This document shows, piece after piece, positions 1-8,563 of a stretch of 36,714 bases of DNA. The notes under the pieces are model-generated. The model searched no databases. It worked only from the letters and a program-made list of their open reading frames with translations, and was not told the origin of the DNA. The translations under genes were made by a program, and so were the position numbers. This DNA comes from Bacilli bacterium PM5-9 (lineage in GTDB: Bacteria > Bacillota_I > Bacilli_A > JAJDGJ01). Position 1 is the first letter of the stretch. Each line of letters begins with the position of its first letter. Location: assembly GCA_029893765.1 (NCBI GenBank), contig JARXZD010000015.1, positions 1-36,714 on the forward strand, written 5' to 3'.

Positions 1-452
1 TTAAACTTGATACCCTGCTTATGAAGTCTAACATTATTATCACGAATGCTTTGAGCATTATTAGAATTATAGAAATATTTAGGAAGGGCACAATCGTCAG
101 ATTGCTTACAGCCATTACAAACAAAAGGAAATTTATTAGTTCTCTTACAATTTGGTATTGGAGTAAACTCATCACAAAATAAATCACATTGTTTATATGT
201 ACAAAACTTACATTTACCATTAGCACAATCATTACATAGATGTTTAACAATACAAGAATAAAAATTACCACATTTATTACTCTTTTTAGATTTAGGAGTA
301 ATAAGAGTTCTATTATTTTTAATTTCTCTAGAAATAGAAGAAGAGTGTTTACCAAGAATGTTGGCAATATCACAAAGTTTATAAGCTGAGTCAAGATAGA
401 AAGAAATAATATGTCTTTCATTTTTATTAAAGTGTTTATATAAATTAGCCAT
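1..452 (-). CDS. IS30 family transposase, N-terminal part (runs off the left edge)
   Basis: Reading leftward from an ATG at 452-450, there is an open frame of 150 codons with no stop before the edge. A good ribosome binding site (GGAGG, complement of 461-465) precedes it. The first ~50 residues form a helix-turn-helix of the IS30 type (HTH_38): acidic/hydrophobic helix, DIANILG turn, SSSISREIKNN recognition helix. Residues ~65-115 are Cys-rich (several CxxC-like pairs), a zinc-finger-like segment common between the HTH and the DDE catalytic core in this family. The catalytic DDE domain would lie off the left edge, so it cannot be told whether the element is active. It is transcribed away from the murC operon. 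Confidence 0.85.
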   Translation of the reverse strand, partial: MANLYKHFNKNERHIISFYLDSAYKLCDIANILGKHSSSISREIKNNRTLITPKSKKSNKCGNFYSCIVKHLCNDCANGKCKFCTYKQCDLFCDEFTPIPNCKRTNKFPFVCNGCKQSDDCALPKYFYNSNNAQSIRDNNVRLHKQGIKF

Positions 453-524
453 AGAAGCTACCTCCTTGAAAATAAGCAGCCAATATAAGGATAACATGAA
501 AGATAGATCAGTAGTAATGATGAT

Positions 525-577
525 GAAATTGCACTTTCGATTGTAAAAGATTAAAAACAGCTCGAAATTGCACTTTC
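525..577. repeat. Degenerate tandem repeat at the IS end (14-bp core GAAATTGCACTTTC)
   Basis: The 14-mer GAAATTGCACTTTC occurs at 525-538 and again at 564-577, 39 bp apart in the same orientation. Each copy is followed by a variant ending in AACAGCT, so the unit itself appears duplicated. Placement just upstream of the transposase suggests an IS terminus or transposase binding sites; this is inference because the left terminus is not visible. Confidence 0.6.
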
Positions 578-627
578 AAAAATAATTAACAGCTAATTTT
601 TGAGTGAGTGTGTTTTCATAAAAAGTC

Positions 628-656
628 TACAAAAAGTAGTTTTGTTGTGTTATAAT
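628..656 (+). promoter_or_regulatory. Extended -10 promoter ahead of the murC-cluster
   Basis: TGT followed by TATAAT at 648-656 is a perfect extended -10 element. The -35 region 17 bp upstream is poor, which extended -10 promoters tolerate. The start codon of the first gene follows 30 bp downstream. It sits outside the IS repeat, so the operon probably keeps its own promoter. Confidence 0.6.
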
Positions 657-686
657 ACTATATATATGTAGAGGGGTTGTATAAAC

Positions 687-1490
687 ATGATAAAGGCGAT
701 AAAAAAACTGTTTTCTGTAGATGAATCTGAATTAGATTTTGATGAAATAGAAACAAGCGAAGATAAATCAAATTTGTATCAAAATGAGCTAAACAACCAA
801 CATGAGAATACAAACACAAGTAATTTAAATGTGAGGGAAATCTTAGAAGAGCAAGGTAATAAAATTACTGAAGTTCAATCTAATACTGAGATTAATGAAG
901 TATTATCTGATAATGAAATCGAAACTGTTAATATTGTTGAACAACCAGTAAAGACATTTGATACTACAACACCTGATATTTTAAATCATAATATTGTCGA
1001 GGCTGATACTAAACCAACAAAACGTTCTTTTGACTTTGCTAAGGAAATTGAAGATGCTTATGAAAAACCATTTGTTGATCCTATTGAAAAAGAGGTTATT
1101 GAGAAAAAACAGGAAAAAAGTATTGAAAAGCCAAAAGTAAATGATGAAATTAATAAAGATAATTATGTTTTAAAGGATATCATTTCTCCAATGAGGGGTG
1201 TTGTTCGTAAAGAAACTAATAGTATAAAAAGAGATCCAGATGTAAAGAAATCTCAAATTATAAAATTACGTGAACATGTTAAAACTACTGAAATTGAACC
1301 TGATTCAACTGATGATTATGCTCAAACAATTGAATTTACATTTTCAGATACAAAAAACCTTGAGGATACTTTAAATGGCATTAATATTCCTAGTGAAGAA
1401 CCTAAAGATACTTTAAGTGAAACTAGTAAATTTACTTTAATTGAAGATTCAACAGGTGAAATGAGATTAGTAATTGATGAAGATGAATAA
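687..1490 (+). CDS. Acidic, largely disordered protein of unknown function upstream of murC
   Basis: A 267-residue protein rich in Glu, Asp, Asn, Lys and Thr with almost no Trp, Cys or long hydrophobic runs, so it should be soluble and mostly unstructured. A GAGGGG ribosome binding site sits 11 bases before the ATG. Two stretches look ordered: a basic N-terminal helix (MIKAIKKLFSVDE) and a segment around residues 160-190 containing DIISPMRGVVRKE. The C-terminus ends in a beta-rich acidic tail (FTLIEDSTGEMRLVIDED). In B. subtilis the gene next to murC is sftA, a DNA translocase with a disordered acidic N-terminal region. This protein has no ATPase domain, so any link to SftA or to division is only a positional guess. 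I do not recognise the family. Confidence 0.8.
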   Translation: MIKAIKKLFSVDESELDFDEIETSEDKSNLYQNELNNQHENTNTSNLNVREILEEQGNKITEVQSNTEINEVLSDNEIETVNIVEQPVKTFDTTTPDILNHNIVEADTKPTKRSFDFAKEIEDAYEKPFVDPIEKEVIEKKQEKSIEKPKVNDEINKDNYVLKDIISPMRGVVRKETNSIKRDPDVKKSQIIKLREHVKTTEIEPDSTDDYAQTIEFTFSDTKNLEDTLNGINIPSEEPKDTLSETSKFTLIEDSTGEMRLVIDEDE

Positions 1491-1510
1491 GTCGAAAACC
1501 GGCTTATTTT
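1486..1510 (+). terminator. Weak intrinsic terminator or attenuator before murC
   Basis: AATAAGTC (1486-1493) pairs with GGCTTATT (1501-1508) including one G-U pair, with a 7-base loop, and ends in four T. It overlaps the stop codon of the preceding gene and lies 14 bases before the murC ribosome binding site, leaving little room for a separate promoter. Confidence 0.45.
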
Positions 1511-1536
1511 CTAATTAAAAAGAAAGGAGAATAAAA

Positions 1537-2859
1537 ATGGAATATTTTTTAGTAGGAATAAAAGGTAGTGGTATGGCAAGCTTAGCTCAAATATTACTGG
1601 ATTTAAATTATAAAGTAAGTGGTAGTGATATTGAACAACATATTTTTACTCAAGATGTTCTTGAAAAAAGAGATGTTCCAATTTATTCTTTTAATGCACA
1701 GAATATTAAAGAAGGAATGATTATTGTTAAAGGTAACTCTTTTGATGAAAATCATCCTGAAATAAAAGAGGCTAAAAGACTTGATTTAAAAATATATACT
1801 TATGTCGAAATGCTACAAAAAATAATTGGTGAATATTATTCAATTTGTATTGCTGGAACACATGGTAAAACCACTACGACAGGATTAGTTGAAACAATAT
1901 TAGCTGGTAAAGAAAAAACTGGATTTTTAATTGGTGATGGTAATGGACAACTTAGTAGTGATGCAATTAACTTTGTTGTTGAATCATGTGAGTATAAAGA
2001 CAATTTTTTAAATTACTATCCAAATATTGCTTTAATTAACAATATTGAATTAGATCATGTTGACTACTTTGATTCTTTAGAACAATACATTTTATCATTT
2101 AAAAAGTTCGCACAGCAATCAAAAGATTATGTGGTTTTAAATGGTGATGATAATAATTGTATGAAGATAGAAAGGGAGAACAACTACTATTATTTTGGCT
2201 TGTCTGATAATAACTGTTTTCAAGCAAAAAATATTGTTTATGATGAAAATGGTGTTGAATTTGATTTATATAGTTCATATTTTACTGGTGAAAAAGAATT
2301 CTGTTATCGCTTTAAGCTAAAGTTATATGGTGCACATATGTTAATGAATGCTTTAGCAGCTATAACAATTTATTCTTTAAAAAATATTGATAGTGATTTT
2401 GAGTATATGGAAAAAGCGTTAAATTCATTTGAAGGTGTTTCCAGAAGATTTGAAATAAAAGAAGAAAAAACTAATGTCTTTGTTGATGATTATGCACATC
2501 ATCCAACAGCGATTAAATTAATGATAGATACAGTTAAACAAAAATATCCAAATAAGAAAGTAATTGCTTTTTTTAAACCAGACCGATATTCTCGAATTTA
2601 TGAGTTTGGTAAAGAAATAGCACAAGCTCTTTCAAAAGCTGATGAAGTATATTTGTTTGAGTTTCCAAGCACATCAGCCAAAGAGGTTGGAATTGATATT
2701 GATATGAATTATGTTTTACAGTATTTAGATAAAGGAAAAATAATTGAGGAAAATCAAGAAAGTATTAATCATTTTAAAGGATATCAAGACAGTATATTTT
2801 TATTAATGTCTAGTAAAAATGTTTATGATTTTGAGGAAAAATTAATAAAAAGTATTTAA
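1537..2859 (+). CDS. murC: UDP-N-acetylmuramate--L-alanine ligase (MurC)
   Basis: The enzyme adds L-alanine to UDP-MurNAc with ATP in the cytoplasm, the first amino-acid step of peptidoglycan synthesis. The 440-residue length is normal for the family. The N-terminal Rossmann-like domain starts with FLVGIKGSGM and the UDP-binding SGSD motif. The Mur-ligase P-loop GTHGKTTTT begins at residue 107. The central domain has the NNIELDHVDYF segment, and the C-terminal ligase domain has the RRFE, DDYAHHP and FKPDRYSR motifs typical of MurC rather than MurD/E/F. An AAAGGAG site precedes the ATG. It is followed closely by the DUF948 and YtxH genes, an order resembling murC-ytxGH in Bacillus. Presence of murC shows that the organism makes a cell wall. 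Confidence 0.95.
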   Translation: MEYFLVGIKGSGMASLAQILLDLNYKVSGSDIEQHIFTQDVLEKRDVPIYSFNAQNIKEGMIIVKGNSFDENHPEIKEAKRLDLKIYTYVEMLQKIIGEYYSICIAGTHGKTTTTGLVETILAGKEKTGFLIGDGNGQLSSDAINFVVESCEYKDNFLNYYPNIALINNIELDHVDYFDSLEQYILSFKKFAQQSKDYVVLNGDDNNCMKIERENNYYYFGLSDNNCFQAKNIVYDENGVEFDLYSSYFTGEKEFCYRFKLKLYGAHMLMNALAAITIYSLKNIDSDFEYMEKALNSFEGVSRRFEIKEEKTNVFVDDYAHHPTAIKLMIDTVKQKYPNKKVIAFFKPDRYSRIYEFGKEIAQALSKADEVYLFEFPSTSAKEVGIDIDMNYVLQYLDKGKIIEENQESINHFKGYQDSIFLLMSSKNVYDFEEKLIKSI

Positions 2860-2893
2860 AAAATAGATTTATTAAAAAAAGGAGTTGAATAAA

Positions 2894-3175
2894 ATGGGAT
2901 TTTTTCAAATATTAAGCTATTTAATAATCTATATTTGTTTACCAGTAACTATTATTGCAACACTTGTTTATCTTATTTTACTATTTAAACAATTAACAGT
3001 TACAGTAAAAAAAGTAGATGCACTTTCTACTAATATTGAACAAAAAATGGAATTACTAGAAGGACCAATTGAAACAATTGTAAATATTAATAATAGTTAT
3101 TTACAAGTAATTAGTGCTTTTTCGGCTGTTGCAACAACTATTGGTGCTTTCGCAAAAGGAAAAAGAAAAAAATAA
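2894..3175 (+). CDS. DUF948 (YtxG-like) membrane-anchored protein
   Basis: A 93-residue protein with one N-terminal membrane helix (about residues 5-29, ILSYLIIYICLPVTIIATLV) followed by an amphipathic coiled-coil segment and a Lys-rich end. This is the layout of DUF948 proteins such as B. subtilis YtxG, whose biochemical role is not established. The start is set at the ATG at 2894, nine bases after AGGAG at 2880-2884; a TTG at 2885 would touch the ribosome binding site and is unlikely. It lies between murC and the YtxH gene, 15 bases from the latter, matching the ytxG-ytxH pairing. Confidence 0.8.
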   Translation: MGFFQILSYLIIYICLPVTIIATLVYLILLFKQLTVTVKKVDALSTNIEQKMELLEGPIETIVNINNSYLQVISAFSAVATTIGAFAKGKRKK

Positions 3176-3190
3176 AGGGGGACTTTTAAT

Positions 3191-3748
3191 ATGAAAGCAA
3201 AAGGATTAGCTTTATTTGGATTAGGTGTTTTTGCAGGTTTGCTTTTAGCACCTAAAAAAGGAAGCGAAGCATATGATGAATTAAAAGAAAAAGTAAATAA
3301 TGTATATTTGCAAACTAAAGAATTAGATATTGATTCAATTAAAGATAAAATGTATGATATCAAAATTGAGGTTGCTAAAATGGATTATGATCGTTCAAAA
3401 GAAATCGTATCAAATCAAGCAACAATAATTAAAGAAAAACTTGATAAACTAATTACAGATTTACAAGAAAACGAAAAAATTAAACCAGCAATGGCAAATG
3501 CAGTAGATGCAACTCAAAAAGCTATTATTGATTTAATTGATTATATTGATGAAAGTGAATTAGTTGATAAAACAAAGGAACAAGTTCAAAAAGCTTATGA
3601 CAAAACTAGTGAATATGCTAGTGATTTAAAAGAAAAAACAACAAGTATTGCTGATAATGTAATGGATAAGGCAGATGATACTTATGAAAAAGTAGCAAAA
3701 CAAACTGAAAAGATTGTTGCTAAGAAAAAGAAAAAAAGTGAGGCTTAA
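3191..3748 (+). CDS. YtxH domain-containing protein
   Basis: 185 residues. The first ~25 residues form a short hydrophobic Gly-rich segment (LALFGLGVFAGLLLAPKKG) that is the signature of the YtxH family, including the LLAPKKGSE motif at its cytoplasmic end. The rest is a long, highly charged alpha-helical region, ending in a Lys-rich tail. YtxH-type proteins are membrane-associated and linked to general stress in Bacillus; the molecular role is unknown. It follows the DUF948 gene by 15 bases and is followed at once by ccpA, so the set is almost certainly one transcription unit. Confidence 0.82.
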   Translation: MKAKGLALFGLGVFAGLLLAPKKGSEAYDELKEKVNNVYLQTKELDIDSIKDKMYDIKIEVAKMDYDRSKEIVSNQATIIKEKLDKLITDLQENEKIKPAMANAVDATQKAIIDLIDYIDESELVDKTKEQVQKAYDKTSEYASDLKEKTTSIADNVMDKADDTYEKVAKQTEKIVAKKKKKSEA

Positions 3749-3750
3749 TT

Positions 3751-4743
3751 TTGAATAAAAAAGTAACGATTTATGATGTAGCTAGTGAAGCAAAAGTTTC
3801 ATTAGCTACTGTTAGTCGTGTTATTAATAATAGTCAATCAGTTAAACCAGCAACCAGAGAACGTGTTTTAAAAGCAATAGATGATTTAAACTTTGTTCCA
3901 AATGCGGTTGCTCAAGGATTGGCTTTAAATAAGTCGTATAATATTGCTTTAATAGTTCCAGAAGCAAGTTTTTCATTCATTTCAACGATAATTAATGGAG
4001 TTGTTGATGTAACTCATATTTATAATTATAATGTAGTTTTATATAGCACAAATTTTGGACAGTTTGAAGTGGATAAAATAATTGATAAAGTAATAAAAAA
4101 TCGTTTAGATGGAGTTATTATTTTAAATAGTGAGTTAACAACTAAAGCTTTGGATCAACTATCAAGGTACAACATACCGGTTACAGTAGTTGGTACACCT
4201 TTGCAAGGAAAGCTAAGAACAAGTGTTTATGTTGATTATGAAGAAGCTACATATAATGTTGTTATGAAATATTTAAAAGATGGTAAAGATAAAATTGTCT
4301 TTTTAGATGGCGATTATAATCGTTTTATTGTTGAAGAAATGTTAATTGGAATTAAAAAAGCATATAAGGAAAATAATCTTGAATTTAAAGGGCACTTACA
4401 AATAGGTGACTCTTATTTGACATCGTATAATGAAATAAAAAAATATTTAGAAAATAACGATGTTGATTTATGTTTAGGTGCACGTGATAGTTTAGCAATC
4501 GCTGCTTTAAATGCGGCTTTAGATTTAAATAAAAATATTCCAAATGATTTAGAAATAATTGGATTTAATAATACAAAATATAGTAGAATGGCTCGTCCAG
4601 CTTTATCAACAGTGCATGTGCCATTGTATGAATTAGGAGCAATTGCAGCTAGACATATGACAAAAATGTTAAATAAAGAAATAGTAGAAAATTCTAATCA
4701 TAAATTAGAAACATATCTTGTTGAAAGATTGACAACAAAGTAA
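3751..4743 (+). CDS. ccpA: LacI-family catabolite control protein (CcpA)
   Basis: A 330-residue LacI/GalR regulator. The N-terminal HTH (VTIYDVASEAKVSLATVSRVINN) and hinge helix (NFVPNAVAQGLA) match CcpA closely, followed by a periplasmic-binding-like effector domain. In Firmicutes CcpA with HPr-Ser-P binds cre sites to control carbon metabolism. The start is TTG at 3751, two bases after the ytxH stop, with AGTGAGG in the end of that gene as ribosome binding site; an unusual start codon is accepted because the HTH begins right after it. The assignment to CcpA rather than another LacI paralogue rests on HTH similarity, length and the conserved position beside ytxGH and near tyrS. No convincing cre site was noticed nearby. 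Confidence 0.85.
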   Translation: MNKKVTIYDVASEAKVSLATVSRVINNSQSVKPATRERVLKAIDDLNFVPNAVAQGLALNKSYNIALIVPEASFSFISTIINGVVDVTHIYNYNVVLYSTNFGQFEVDKIIDKVIKNRLDGVIILNSELTTKALDQLSRYNIPVTVVGTPLQGKLRTSVYVDYEEATYNVVMKYLKDGKDKIVFLDGDYNRFIVEEMLIGIKKAYKENNLEFKGHLQIGDSYLTSYNEIKKYLENNDVDLCLGARDSLAIAALNAALDLNKNIPNDLEIIGFNNTKYSRMARPALSTVHVPLYELGAIAARHMTKMLNKEIVENSNHKLETYLVERLTTK

Positions 4744-4764
4744 AAAATAGAGGAGTATATATAC

Positions 4765-6018
4765 ATGAATATTATAAAAGAATTAGAATGGCGTGGTCTG
4801 ATTCATAGTATAACAGACCAGGAAAAATTAGAAGAAATGGCTAAAGGCCAGATTAAAGTTTATTTAGGAGTTGATCCAACTGCAGATTCAATGCATATTG
4901 GACATTTATTACCAGTTATTATGTTAAGACGTTTTCAAATGTATGGACATATCCCAGTACCAGTAATGGGTGGTGGAACAGGTCAAATAGGTGATCCAAG
5001 TGGACGCTCAAGTGAAAGACAATTACTTGATCTTGAAACAATTGAAAGTAATGTAGCGAATATTAGAAAACAAGTAGAAAGTATTTTAGATTTAGAATGT
5101 GAAAATAAACCGATGTTTTTGAATAACAATGAGTGGGGTTCTAAAATATCAATGTTTGAGTTTTTAAGAGATTACGGTAAATATTTCAATATTAACTACA
5201 TGCTTGCTAAAGATACAATTGCATCTCGTTTAGAAACGGGTATTTCATATACTGAGTTTTCATATACAATTATTCAAGCACTAGATTGGCTGAAAATGTA
5301 TGAAATGTATGGTGTAACGATGCAAATTGGTGGTTCAGACCAATGGGGTAATATAACATCAGGATTAGAGTTATTAAGAAAAAAACATCCTGAGTCAGTT
5401 TGTGCTGGTTTAACAATGCCATTAATTACTAAAGCAGATGGTACTAAATTTGGAAAAACAGCAGGTGGAGCAATTTGGTTAGATCCAAAGAAAACAAGTC
5501 CATATGAGTTCTATCAGTTCTTTTTAAATAGTGCAGATGATGATGTTATTAATTATTTAAAAGTATTTACATTCTTTAGCCAAGAAGAGATTGCATTCAT
5601 GGAAAAAGAACTTAAAGAGAAACCACATGAAAGATTTGCTCAAAAAGAATTAGCAAGAGCTGTTACAACAATGGTTCATTCAAAAGAAGATTACGAGCAT
5701 GCTTTAGAAATTTCAAAAGCATTGTTCTCTGGAGATATTAAAAACTTAAATCTTGCAGATATCAAAGATTCATTTAAAGGTGTTAGTGAAAGTGTAATTA
5801 ATGTTGCTGAAATGAATATAATTGATTTTCTAGTAGAAACAGAAATTTGTAAATCAAAAAGAGAAGCAAGAGAGTTTGTTGGTAATAATTCAATCACAAT
5901 TAATGGTGATCGTATTAATGATGTTGATTTCATTGTAAAAAAAGCTGATGCTTTTGATGAAGAAATCACAATTGTTAGAAGAGGGAAAAAGAATTACTTT
6001 AAAGTAATCTTTTCATAA
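4765..6018 (+). CDS. tyrS: Tyrosyl-tRNA synthetase
   Basis: 417 residues, a class I synthetase that charges tRNA-Tyr. The HIGH motif is at residues 44-47 and the KMSKS-equivalent KFGKT at 228-232, both typical of bacterial TyrRS, with the tyrosine pocket (YLGVDPTADS near residues 33-42, GGSDQWGN). The C-terminal ~65 residues form an S4-like RNA-binding domain (EICKSKREAREFVGNNSITINGD). Start ATG has GAGGAG upstream. Only 21 bases separate it from ccpA, so there is no room for a T-box leader, which often regulates tyrS in Firmicutes; expression must follow the upstream operon. Confidence 0.95.
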   Translation: MNIIKELEWRGLIHSITDQEKLEEMAKGQIKVYLGVDPTADSMHIGHLLPVIMLRRFQMYGHIPVPVMGGGTGQIGDPSGRSSERQLLDLETIESNVANIRKQVESILDLECENKPMFLNNNEWGSKISMFEFLRDYGKYFNINYMLAKDTIASRLETGISYTEFSYTIIQALDWLKMYEMYGVTMQIGGSDQWGNITSGLELLRKKHPESVCAGLTMPLITKADGTKFGKTAGGAIWLDPKKTSPYEFYQFFLNSADDDVINYLKVFTFFSQEEIAFMEKELKEKPHERFAQKELARAVTTMVHSKEDYEHALEISKALFSGDIKNLNLADIKDSFKGVSESVINVAEMNIIDFLVETEICKSKREAREFVGNNSITINGDRINDVDFIVKKADAFDEEITIVRRGKKNYFKVIFS

Positions 6019-6052
6019 AAAAAATCAATAAAATAAAGAAGGAGAATGTAAC

Positions 6053-7336
6053 ATGTTTAAACAAGAAAATTATCAAAAGTATTTGGACATCTTATCAGAG
6101 GAACTTGTGCCAGCATTAGGATGTACCGAGCCAATTTCAGTAGCTTATGGTGCAGCACTTGCCAGAAAGCATTTAGGATCATTTCCAACAGAAATAGTAA
6201 TTAAATCAAGTGGTAATATCCTTAAAAACGCTAAATCAGTTGTAGTACCAAATACAGGTGGTTTAAAAGGAATGCAAGCTAGTTTATTAGCTGGTGCAGT
6301 AGGTGGGGATTCAGATTTAGAATTAGAAGTACTTTCAAAAATTACACCAGAGCAAATTAAAGAAATTAATGATTTAATGAATACTGGATTAGTTAAAGTT
6401 GAAAAATTAGTTACACCAATTACATTACATACAATTACTTATGTAACTGATGGAACTAAAGAAGTTGAAGTTGAAATTCAACATATGCATACTAATGTAT
6501 CAAGAATTACAGTTGATGGTGAAGATATTTTCTCAAATGAAGTTTCAGCTGAAGAGTTTGCAGGTTCAATGACTGATCGTTCAATTTTATCAATTGACCA
6601 AATTTTAGATTTTGTTGAAGTTGCTAAACTAGATGACTATAAAGACTTATTAGAATTACAAATCAAAAATAATATGGCTATTGCAAAAGAAGGTTTAGAA
6701 AATGATTATGGTATTAATGTTGGAAGCACATTAATAAAATATGGTGATAATTCTCTTGAAGCAAAAGTTAAAGGAACAACAGCAGCTGGAAGTGATGCTA
6801 GAATGAATGGATCAACAATGCCAGTTGTAACAAACTCTGGAAGTGGTAATCAAGGAATGACTTGTAGTATTCCAGTAATTGTATATGCGCAAGAAAAAGG
6901 ATATTCTCATGAAAAAATGATGAAAGCATTACTATTATCAAATTTAGTAACAATTCATATTAAAACTGATTTAACAAGATTATCATGCTATTGCGGTGCA
7001 ATCGTTGCAGCAAGTGGTGCAGCAGCAGGAATTTCTTATCTTGAAGATTTATCAGGAGATCAAATTAAAATGGCAATCACAAATGTTTTAGGAAATGTTT
7101 CTGGAGTTGTATGTGATGGTGCTAAAGAATCTTGTCCATCAAAAATGGCTTCGGCAATTGATGCAGCATTCCAAGGAGTATACTTAGCAAGAGATAATGA
7201 AGTATTTACTCATGGATGTGGATTTGTTGAAGGAGATATTGAAGCAACAATTAAAAACGTTGGTGAATTAGGACGTGTTGGTATGGCAGGTACTCAAGAA
7301 GTAGTATTTGACATTATGACAAGAATTGAAAATTAA
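6053..7336 (+). CDS. cyuA: L-cysteine desulfidase (UPF0597 / CyuA family)
   Basis: 427 residues with the family hallmarks: ALGCTEPISVAYG near the N-terminus, GNILKNAKSVVVPNTG, a Gly/Ser-rich NSGSGNQGMTCSIPV motif and the LSCYCGA segment. Proteins of this family are oxygen-sensitive Fe-S enzymes that split L-cysteine into pyruvate, ammonia and sulfide (CyuA/YhaM, archaeal CdsB). Conserved Cys residues likely to hold the cluster are C24, C271, C312, C314, C354 and C361; exactly which ones bind iron cannot be read from sequence alone. It starts 34 bases after tyrS with AAGGAG, so it may be the last gene of that operon, and is closed by a strong hairpin. Confidence 0.88.
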   Translation: MFKQENYQKYLDILSEELVPALGCTEPISVAYGAALARKHLGSFPTEIVIKSSGNILKNAKSVVVPNTGGLKGMQASLLAGAVGGDSDLELEVLSKITPEQIKEINDLMNTGLVKVEKLVTPITLHTITYVTDGTKEVEVEIQHMHTNVSRITVDGEDIFSNEVSAEEFAGSMTDRSILSIDQILDFVEVAKLDDYKDLLELQIKNNMAIAKEGLENDYGINVGSTLIKYGDNSLEAKVKGTTAAGSDARMNGSTMPVVTNSGSGNQGMTCSIPVIVYAQEKGYSHEKMMKALLLSNLVTIHIKTDLTRLSCYCGAIVAASGAAAGISYLEDLSGDQIKMAITNVLGNVSGVVCDGAKESCPSKMASAIDAAFQGVYLARDNEVFTHGCGFVEGDIEATIKNVGELGRVGMAGTQEVVFDIMTRIEN

Positions 7337-7342
7337 AAAAAG

Positions 7343-7373
7343 AAAGTAACAAGCTTTGTTTGTTACTTTTTTT
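7343..7373 (+). terminator. Strong intrinsic terminator between cyuA and aroE-aroK
   Basis: AAAGTAACAA (7343-7352) pairs perfectly over ten bases with TTGTTACTTT (7360-7369) around a 7-base loop, followed by a run of seven T. The next start codon is only 15 bases further on. Confidence 0.85.
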
Positions 7374-7387
7374 AAAAGAGGGATAAT

Positions 7388-8563
7388 ATGAAAAAATATG
7401 GTTTAATAGGAAAAAAATTAGATTATTCATACTCTAAAATTATTCATGATGAACTAATAAAAAGTTATGATTTTCAGGCGATTTATCAGTTAATTGAAAC
7501 TAACTCAATTAACAGAGAATTACTTGAAAAATATGATGGTCTTAATATAACAATTCCTTACAAAGAAGAAGTTTTAAACTATATTGATAAAAATGTTGAT
7601 AAATTGCCTTGTAATACTATTATAAATAGAGATAACCAGTTATTTGCTTATAATACAGATATTTATGGCTTTGATTTTCTAGTAAAAAAACTGGGTGTTT
7701 TAAACATTGAAAAAGTTGTTATATTGGGAAGCGGTGCAAGTTCAAAGTTAATTCAACATTATTTTAAAGATAAAGAAGTAATTATTATTTCAAGAAGTAG
7801 TGAAACAAATAATTATAGTAATTTAAAAAAAATAAATGCTGATTTATTAGTTAATGCTACACCAGTTGGAATGAATGAATATATCAGTCCAATTAACGAG
7901 GAGTATTTGTCGAATTTTAAAGCTGTTATTGATTTGAATTACAATCCGATAAATTCAAAACTTGCTATTGATTGTGCAAAACATAATATTACTTTTGTTG
8001 GTGGAATAGATATGTTATTAGTCCAAGCAATAAAATCATTTGAATTATGGCATAATGTTATTGTTAATCGTTTTGATGCCAAAAAAATTAAATTGAAATT
8101 ACTTGCAAAAATTAATCAAAAAATTGCTTTTGTGGGCTTGTCACTTAGTGGAAAAACAACACTTGTAAAAAAATATAATGGAATAGATTTAGATGAAGCA
8201 ATAGAAAAAAAGTATAATGAAGACATTGATAAAATGATTGATGATGGCAATTTTAGAAAAAGAGAAACAAGTGTTTTAAAAGATTTAGTTAATGAAAATT
8301 ATCAACTTATTGCTTGTGGTGGTGGGATAGTCTTAAATCATGAAAATATGGAATTACTTAAAGATTATTTAATTGTGCACTTACAAGTTGATATAGATGT
8401 TTTAATAGAGCGCTTTATAAGTAATCCAAGACCACTAATTAAAAGCCAAAAGCAATTACTTATGATGAATGAGAAAAGAAAAGAGTTATATCAAAAGTAT
8501 GCTGATATAGAGTTGAATAAGAAAGAGGCAGAGGAGTTTTTAGATGAAATTAGCAATCATTAA
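7388..8563 (+). CDS. Fused shikimate dehydrogenase - shikimate kinase (AroE-AroK)
   Basis: 391 residues carrying two enzymes in one chain. Residues ~1-240 are an AroE-type dehydrogenase: the substrate-binding SYS motif (S14, S16), NITIPYK with catalytic Lys59, NTD with catalytic Asp91, and the NADP-binding GSGASS at 114-119. Residues ~245-391 are a shikimate kinase: P-loop GLSLSGKT at 250-257, the DLDEAIE shikimate/Mg motif, FRKRE, the ACGGGIV motif and the RPLI lid arginine. Together they convert 3-dehydroshikimate to shikimate 3-phosphate in the chorismate pathway. The frame is continuous, so this is a true fusion and not two adjacent genes. It overlaps aroQ by 20 bases. GAGGGA precedes the ATG. 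Confidence 0.93.
   Translation: MKKYGLIGKKLDYSYSKIIHDELIKSYDFQAIYQLIETNSINRELLEKYDGLNITIPYKEEVLNYIDKNVDKLPCNTIINRDNQLFAYNTDIYGFDFLVKKLGVLNIEKVVILGSGASSKLIQHYFKDKEVIIISRSSETNNYSNLKKINADLLVNATPVGMNEYISPINEEYLSNFKAVIDLNYNPINSKLAIDCAKHNITFVGGIDMLLVQAIKSFELWHNVIVNRFDAKKIKLKLLAKINQKIAFVGLSLSGKTTLVKKYNGIDLDEAIEKKYNEDIDKMIDDGNFRKRETSVLKDLVNENYQLIACGGGIVLNHENMELLKDYLIVHLQVDIDVLIERFISNPRPLIKSQKQLLMMNEKRKELYQKYADIELNKKEAEEFLDEISNH

Larger units (their letters stand above)
1..578 (-). mobile_element. IS30-family insertion sequence, one end (incomplete in window)
   Basis: The element contains the start of an IS30-type transposase read toward the left edge, plus about 125 bases of upstream sequence ending in a repeated motif that could be the terminal region. 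The other end lies outside the window. The outer boundary at about 578 is inferred from the last copy of the repeated 14-mer; no target-site duplication can be checked with one end only. Confidence 0.65.

Noticed and set aside
3097-3363. Minus-strand open frame across the DUF948/YtxH junction
   Set aside because: It is antisense to two well-supported genes with ribosome binding sites and has none itself.
4744-4764. A T-box leader for tyrS
   Set aside because: Only 21 bases separate ccpA and tyrS, and no specifier stem or T-box sequence fits.
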